Assembly (NCBI RefSeq): GCF_902809855.1
Contig: NZ_CADDWJ010000001.1
Coordinates: 310,001 to 374,000 of the forward strand
Direction: 5' to 3'
DNA length: 64,000 bases
From: Acinetobacter sp. Marseille-Q1618
GTDB lineage: Bacteria > Pseudomonadota > Gammaproteobacteria > Pseudomonadales > Moraxellaceae
Positions 59,554 through 64,000 of this stretch are shown in pieces (position 1 is the stretch's first letter; each line of letters begins with the position of its first letter). A program made the position numbers and the translations under genes. Under the pieces are notes generated by a model, which did no database searches, had not been told where the DNA came from, and saw only the letters and a list, made by a program, of their open reading frames with translations.

Positions 59554-59787
59554 TGCGTATTCTCTAAATTCATTTGTGCGTATCTTATTTATTTTTTCAA
59601 CTAAGATCAGCATTAAAAATTCAACGAATTGTTTTGTATTTGCAACGCTGAGTGAAACTTAGCCAAAAAAAACTTTAAAAAATCAGAATAGTAAGAAATT
59701 ACATTTTTATAGAGAATTTAAGGTTTAAACTAAATGTGACTTTCGGCACAATATGCCGACCTGATTTTCATAACAAGGAAAAATATT

Positions 59788-60171
59788 GTGAAAAAACTCA
59801 TTGCAGTACTTGCGCCAATCGCTTTGTTTTTAACGGCTTGTGCTTCAACAACAGGCACAACTGGGGGAAATTCAACCGCAACCACGACCCAACAATTAGG
59901 TACAGCGGCATTAAAAATTGCCATTAATGCAAAATGTACCACTGAGCTGAATAATTTACCTGCTTGGCAAACAGCGACTAAGCTTATGACGGCTGAACAA
60001 AAAACCAATATCCAAGGTGAGATTTGTGGATGTGTCAGCGATAAAGCACCACAAAGCGTTACAGCTGTTGATTTAGCAACTGCAGCAATTGATCCGCAAG
60101 TACGTGCAACAATCGTATCTAATGCAGTGACTAAAACGATCAATGCTTGTGTAGCAGAAGCTGTAAAATAA
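59788..60171 (+). CDS. Small predicted lipoprotein
   Basis: A 127-residue protein with a GTG start, AAGGA 8 bases upstream, and lipobox LTAC (Cys at residue 18). The mature part is Thr-rich, then carries three more Cys (AKCTTE, EICGCV, NACVAE). I do not recognise a named family. Single gene with its own terminator. Confidence 0.7.
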   Translation: MKKLIAVLAPIALFLTACASTTGTTGGNSTATTTQQLGTAALKIAINAKCTTELNNLPAWQTATKLMTAEQKTNIQGEICGCVSDKAPQSVTAVDLATAAIDPQVRATIVSNAVTKTINACVAEAVK

Positions 60172-60187
60172 TTTGTGCTATACTTTC

Positions 60188-60217
60188 AAGAGGCTGACCT
60201 GTTCAGCCTCTTTTTTT
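60188..60217 (+). terminator. Rho-independent terminator of the lipoprotein gene
   Basis: AAGAGGCTGA and TCAGCCTCTT arms followed by TTTTT, ending just ahead of the rnhB start. Confidence 0.88.
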
Positions 60218-60227
60218 ATGGGTGAAA

Positions 60228-60803
60228 ATGATGTTAATTGCTGGTGTAGATGAGGCAGGGCGTGGGCCTTTGGTGGGTGCTGTTGTGGCTGCTGCGGTTA
60301 TTTTAGATCCGAATAATCCTATTGAGGGTCTAAATGATTCTAAAAAATTAACTGAAAAGAAACGTGAAAAGTTGTTTAAAGAAATTCAAGAAAAAGCATT
60401 AGCGTGGGCTATTGCTGAAGCCTCACATGATGAAATTGATGAAATCAATATCTTACAAGCTTCCTTGCTTGCCATGCGTCGTGCAGTAGAAGCTTTAAAA
60501 ATTACACCTGAACATGTGCTTGTAGACGGAAATAAAATACCACAAGGTTTGCAAATGCATTGTGATGCAGTGGTTGGCGGTGATGCATTACATGCAGAAA
60601 TTTCAGCAGCAAGTATTTTAGCCAAAGTTACACGAGATCGTGAAATGGTTGAGCTTGATCAAATATATCCACAATACGGTTTTGCCAAACACAAAGGTTA
60701 TCCAACCAAAGCACATTTCGCAGCCATTGAACAGCATGGCGTGATTGATCAACATCGAAGAAGTTATTCTCCAGTGAAAAAAGCACTTGGATTAGTTGAA
60801 TAG
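60228..60803 (+). CDS. rnhB: Ribonuclease HII
   Basis: Removes ribonucleotides from RNA-DNA hybrids. I start it at ATG 60228 ([19 protein letters not shown]), with GGTG just upstream; GTG 60222 and the next ATG are alternatives. The catalytic Asp and Glu are in GVDEAGRGP, further acidic residues in DGNKI and ILAKVTRDR, and the length of 191 residues is normal. It sits right after the lipoprotein terminator and converges on csrA. Confidence 0.96.
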   Translation: MMLIAGVDEAGRGPLVGAVVAAAVILDPNNPIEGLNDSKKLTEKKREKLFKEIQEKALAWAIAEASHDEIDEINILQASLLAMRRAVEALKITPEHVLVDGNKIPQGLQMHCDAVVGGDALHAEISAASILAKVTRDREMVELDQIYPQYGFAKHKGYPTKAHFAAIEQHGVIDQHRRSYSPVKKALGLVE

Positions 60804-60840
60804 TATTGTCGTTGTAGTGATTTTTTAAAGCTAAAAAATT

Positions 60841-60867
60841 TAAAGCGGCCTCTAGAGCCGCTTTATA
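60841..60867. terminator. Hairpin between rnhB and csrA
   Basis: TAAAGCGGC and GCCGCTTTA arms around a CTCTAGA loop. It is symmetric and can serve both convergent genes; the T tracts are short. Confidence 0.7.
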
Positions 60868-60887
60868 CCTTCCAAGACAACAACAAC

Positions 60888-61148
60888 TTAACGATTAAAG
60901 TTGTTGTTATTTTGCGAGTAATTATCATCTTCAAAAGAAGGTTGATAATCTTGATCAATGTGTTGTAGATGTTCGTGCATCGCGCGTTCGTGTTGAATGC
61001 GCTGATAAATTTCTTCACGATGGACAGAAACTTCTTTTGGTGCATTTACACCAATACGAACTTGATTACCCTTGACACCAAGTACAGTTACACTGACTTG
61101 ATCCCCAATCATTAATGTTTCTCCGACACGACGGGTCAGAATCAGCAT
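60888..61148 (-). CDS. csrA: Carbon storage regulator CsrA (extended C-terminus)
   Basis: RNA-binding dimer that controls translation of many mRNAs. The first 60 residues are canonical ([16 protein letters not shown], then [20 protein letters not shown]), with the RNA-contact Arg in VHREE. A 26-residue C-terminal tail rich in Asn, Gln and acidic residues ([18 protein letters not shown]) is added; the usual protein is about 61. AAGGAG lies 7 bases before the ATG. It is downstream of lysC and alaS, the common gammaproteobacterial order. Confidence 0.96.
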   Translation of the reverse strand: MLILTRRVGETLMIGDQVSVTVLGVKGNQVRIGVNAPKEVSVHREEIYQRIQHERAMHEHLQHIDQDYQPSFEDDNYSQNNNNFNR

Positions 61149-61301
61149 GTTTATCTCCTTGCAAAAACGCTAAACCTGCAATGAATTTCTTTAGAAAGCA
61201 ACCTTGAAAACAGAGAGCATTTTAACAGAATAATGTGATTAAGTTTTCACTTTAAATCACTCTGACGAAATTTTTTTACAACCTTAACACTTAATATAAC
61301 A

Positions 61302-61329
61302 GAGCCACTATAAAAAACTATAGTGGCTC
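61302..61329 (-). terminator. Hairpin between lysC and csrA
   Basis: GAGCCACTATA and TATAGTGGCTC arms, 11 bases each, with a 6-base A-rich loop. It lies after the lysC stop; the T tract on the minus strand is poor. Confidence 0.65.
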
Positions 61330-61379
61330 AGCTATTTTGTAGGGCAGAATTACCAATAATAAGTAATTTTGCTCAAAAA

Positions 61380-62660
61380 TTAAGCGCGCGTGCTAGATTC
61401 ACCATGCTCACGGTCTAAACCGAAAGCTGTGTGCAAGCTACGAACTGCAAGTTCTAAGTAATTTTCTTCAATAATTACTGAAATTTTGATTTCAGAGGTT
61501 GAGATCATCAAAATATTGATGCCTTCGTCAGCAAGTGCAGTAAACATTTTACTTGCAACGCCTGCATGTGAACGCATACCTACACCAACGATTGACACTT
61601 TTACGATGTCATCACGTGTAGCAACTTCACGTGCATTAATTGCTTTTGCGGTATCTTCTAAAATCGCTTTAGCTTTTTTAAGCTCGCCACGGTTGACTGT
61701 AAATGTGAAATCAGTTGTACCATCTTCTTCAACGTTTTGGATAATCATATCCACTTCAACATTTGCAGCACCAATCGGTGACAAAATTTTAGAGGCAATA
61801 CCTGGTTCATCAGGTACACCTAAAATAGTTAATTTTGCTTCGTCACGATTAAATGCGATACCTGAAATAATAGGATTTTCCATGTTGTCTTCCGCTTCAG
61901 TGGTGATTAGTGTCCCGACATTCTTTTTGAATTCTTCGTCGAATGCGCCATCATCGTCATTATCAAAACTTGATAATACGCGTAAAGGCACTTGGTATTT
62001 TCCTGCAAATTCAACCGAACGAATTTGCAAAACTTTAGAACCAAGAGATGCCATTTCTAGCATTTCTTCAAATGAAATGCGATCAACTTTTTTCGCTTTT
62101 GGTGCGACACGAGGGTCAGTCGTATATACGCCATCAACATCCGTATAAATTTGACACTCGTCTGCTTTTAATGCTGCTGCTAAAGCAACACCTGTTGTGT
62201 CTGAACCGCCACGACCTAAGGTTGTGGTATTACCTTGTTCATCTACACCTTGGAAACCAGCAACAACAATCACATTACCTGCATCTAATAGCGTAGTCAT
62301 GAGATCAGTATCAATCGACTCGATACGGGCTTTGGTAAATGCACTGTCAGTTTTAATGCCAACTTGGCGACCTGTTAGCGATTTTGCATCAACACCAATT
62401 GAGTTAAGTGCCATTGCTAACATAGAAATCGTAACCTGTTCACCAGTAGACACCATTTGGTCTAACTCACGTGGATCAGGGGTTTCGGTAATGGCTTTCG
62501 CTAAAGCGAGTAAGCGGTTGGTTTCACCACTCATTGCAGATACAACCACAACCACTTTGTGACCGTGATCATGCCAACGCTTTACACGATGAGCAACATT
62601 TAAAATGCGCTCAGGAGTACCCATTGAAGTACCGCCATATTTTTGTACGATTAATGCCAT
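61380..62660 (-). CDS. lysC: Aspartate kinase LysC
   Basis: First enzyme of the lysine, threonine and methionine pathway. I choose ATG 62660 (MALIVQKYGGTSMG, 426 residues), with AAGGA 5 bases upstream. The catalytic domain carries VQKYGGTSMG and the phosphate/substrate motif GRGGSDTTGVALA; two ACT regulatory domains lie at about 265-340 and 345-415, in which end-product feedback occurs. It sits between alaS and csrA. No lysine riboswitch is seen in its 405-base leader spacer. Confidence 0.96.
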   Translation of the reverse strand: MALIVQKYGGTSMGTPERILNVAHRVKRWHDHGHKVVVVVSAMSGETNRLLALAKAITETPDPRELDQMVSTGEQVTISMLAMALNSIGVDAKSLTGRQVGIKTDSAFTKARIESIDTDLMTTLLDAGNVIVVAGFQGVDEQGNTTTLGRGGSDTTGVALAAALKADECQIYTDVDGVYTTDPRVAPKAKKVDRISFEEMLEMASLGSKVLQIRSVEFAGKYQVPLRVLSSFDNDDDGAFDEEFKKNVGTLITTEAEDNMENPIISGIAFNRDEAKLTILGVPDEPGIASKILSPIGAANVEVDMIIQNVEEDGTTDFTFTVNRGELKKAKAILEDTAKAINAREVATRDDIVKVSIVGVGMRSHAGVASKMFTALADEGINILMISTSEIKISVIIEENYLELAVRSLHTAFGLDREHGESSTRA

Positions 62661-63065
62661 AACTATCCTTACCAAGTAAATAAGTCGAACGACTTAACAC
62701 TTACATCTATTTGAAGTTTGCGCGAGCAACAAACTGCAAAATACCACGTAGTATGTACACTTCACTTTAAATAAAGTTGAAAAGTCTATACTGATACTGA
62801 GTGTCAAAAGGTTGGTGATATTACACTTCACCTTTTAAACGCCATCATTAACCCTGTTAATGGCTGTGAATTCTATGCCGAATCCTAGTTTTACAGGTTG
62901 TTTTTATGTTGATTTGATTATAAACAATGTAGATTACAATCTTTAGATCGACATAGATAAAAGCTTAATATCATATTTAAAAAAATTATCTATTAATCTT
63001 TTCACAAGGCTTTGTATAAATAAAACAGATACAAAACCTTGTTTAAATATGAACAGTTAAACGTA
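62661..63065. other. 405-base spacer between alaS and lysC
   Basis: No gene. It holds a short inverted repeat TAAGTCG-AA-CGACTTA (62681-62696) just upstream of lysC and an inverted repeat AAAAGGT...ACCTTTT (about 62817-62839). The rest is plain A/T-rich sequence with probable promoter elements. Confidence 0.5.
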
Positions 63066-64000
63066 TTATTTTTCTGCAATCCAAGTCGTTAAACTTGTCA
63101 TTACAGGCGTTAATTGATCACTATATGGTGCGCCACCTTGAGCCATATCTGGTTTGCCGCCACCTTTACCACCGAGTTCTTGGCCTAAGTGTTTGATGAT
63201 ATCGCCAGCTTTTACTGTTGCTGTAAACTCTTTTGCAACAGATGCAATTAAACTAACTTTGTCAGCATCTACACCTGCAATCACGATAATCGCATTATCA
63301 AGTTTAGACTTCACACCATCATGTAAATTACGCAGTGCTTTGGCATCGGTATTTTGCACAGTGGTAATTAAAGTTTTACGACCAGCGATATCCTGAACTT
63401 GGCTTAATAACTCATCTGCTTGGAAGTTTGCAAGTTTTTGATTAAGTTGTTCAATCTGTTTTTGCAAGCTAGATGCATTTGCTGCTAAATGCTCAACTTT
63501 TTCAACTGTTTGGTCTTTTTGTGCTTTCAATAAGTCATTGATATGTACAATATCAGCATCAACTTTTTGAACAATTTCAAGCGCTTTCGTACCTGTTACT
63601 GCTTCGATACGACGGACACCTGCTGCAACACCACCTTCAGAAGTGATTTTGAACAAACCGATGTCACCAGTACGTTTCACATGGATACCACCACACAGCT
63701 CAATTGAGAAGTTTTTCTCATCTTTGCTCGTACCCATAGAAAGTACACGTACTTCGTCACCATACTTTTCACCAAAAAGCATCATTGCACCTTTTGCTTT
63801 TGCTGCTTCGATGTCTAAAAGTTCAGTAGAAACCGCAGTGTTGGCAATCACTTCATGGTTGACGATGCGTTCAATTTCTTGCAACTGCGCAAAAGTTACA
63901 GGCTGATCATTCGCAAAGTCAAAGCGTAACAACTCACTTGCAACCAATGAACCTTTTTGCTGTACATGCTCACCCAACACTTGACGTAAAGCAGCATGTA
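63066..64000 (-). CDS. alaS: Alanine-tRNA ligase AlaS (C-terminal part, cut by window edge)
   Basis: The last ~311 codons of alanyl-tRNA synthetase. The editing domain shows HAALRQVLGEHVQQKGSLV with part of the zinc HxxxH motif and the second Cys-His motif in CGGIHVKRTGDIG. The coiled-coil and C-Ala domain follow, ending GGGKPDMAQGGA, the tRNA-binding tip. The frame is open to position 64000, so the start and catalytic domain lie to the right of the window. Confidence 0.97.
   Translation of the reverse strand, partial: HAALRQVLGEHVQQKGSLVASELLRFDFANDQPVTFAQLQEIERIVNHEVIANTAVSTELLDIEAAKAKGAMMLFGEKYGDEVRVLSMGTSKDEKNFSIELCGGIHVKRTGDIGLFKITSEGGVAAGVRRIEAVTGTKALEIVQKVDADIVHINDLLKAQKDQTVEKVEHLAANASSLQKQIEQLNQKLANFQADELLSQVQDIAGRKTLITTVQNTDAKALRNLHDGVKSKLDNAIIVIAGVDADKVSLIASVAKEFTATVKAGDIIKHLGQELGGKGGGKPDMAQGGAPYSDQLTPVMTSLTTWIAEK

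Noticed and set aside
62661..63065. Lysine riboswitch before lysC
   Set aside because: The characteristic conserved L-box blocks (AGAGG...GCG and related) could not be found in the 405-base spacer.

Overview
The window is chromosomal DNA from a gammaproteobacterium, almost certainly Acinetobacter (family Moraxellaceae). This rests on low GC with A/T-ending codons, a fis-purH-purD cluster, alaS-lysC-csrA, a GAPDH with a long N-terminal extension, CSLREA proteins with GlyGly-CTERM tails, and the prmA, mnmG and uvrB sequences. No IS element, prophage, CRISPR array or rRNA was seen. Two genes are cut by the edges (purN on the left, alaS on the right).

Layout. 1-3.4 kb: purN/purM on the minus strand, with a PerM-type transporter and hda on the plus strand. 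3.4-10.8 kb: an envelope-oriented plus-strand block of two exported CSLREA/GlyGly-CTERM proteins, then a three-gene TelA-type unit. 10.9-11.4 kb: a membrane protein gene broken by an in-frame stop. 11.5-17.1 kb: purD, purH, fis, a zinc-ribbon DUF3426 protein and prmA, all minus. 17.2-21.9 kb: a BASS transporter, a small repeat-rich exported protein, mnmG and a lipoprotein. 22-29 kb: ADP-ribosylglycohydrolase, a WYL regulator, and the ATP-grasp/alpha-E/transglutaminase/Anbu operon followed by a BLUF photosensor. 29-36 kb: alr, an amino-acid permease, tRNA-Glu, rnt, pyrC, an L,D-transpeptidase and tRNA-Asn. 36-41 kb: two paralogous diguanylate cyclases, a macro-like protein and a Sel1-repeat protein. 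41-49 kb: uvrB, lipocalin, rarD-like gene, GAPDH, a secreted protein, two membrane-anchored beta-repeat proteins and an HxlR regulator. 49-56 kb: orphan prfH, an acyl-CoA synthetase, a 36-residue zinc-ribbon candidate, moeB-like gene, ABC1 kinase and folB/folK. 56-64 kb: a small-RNA candidate, purine permease, adenosine/adenine deaminase, cytochrome b561, a lipoprotein, rnhB, csrA, lysC and the end of alaS.

Functional themes. Purine metabolism recurs (purN, purM, purD, purH, an NCS2 purine permease followed by a purine-base/nucleoside deaminase). The ATP-grasp/alpha-E/transglutaminase/Anbu operon is a known but functionally unresolved gene set, inferred to make or trim a peptide. The least explained loci are the tandem beta-repeat membrane proteins (47.46-48.89 kb), the TelA-like triad (7.9-10.8 kb), the exported CSLREA pair, and several short transcription units with hairpins and terminators (23.3-23.5 kb, 56.23-56.32 kb). 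All functional calls come from reading motifs by eye; no database search was possible.
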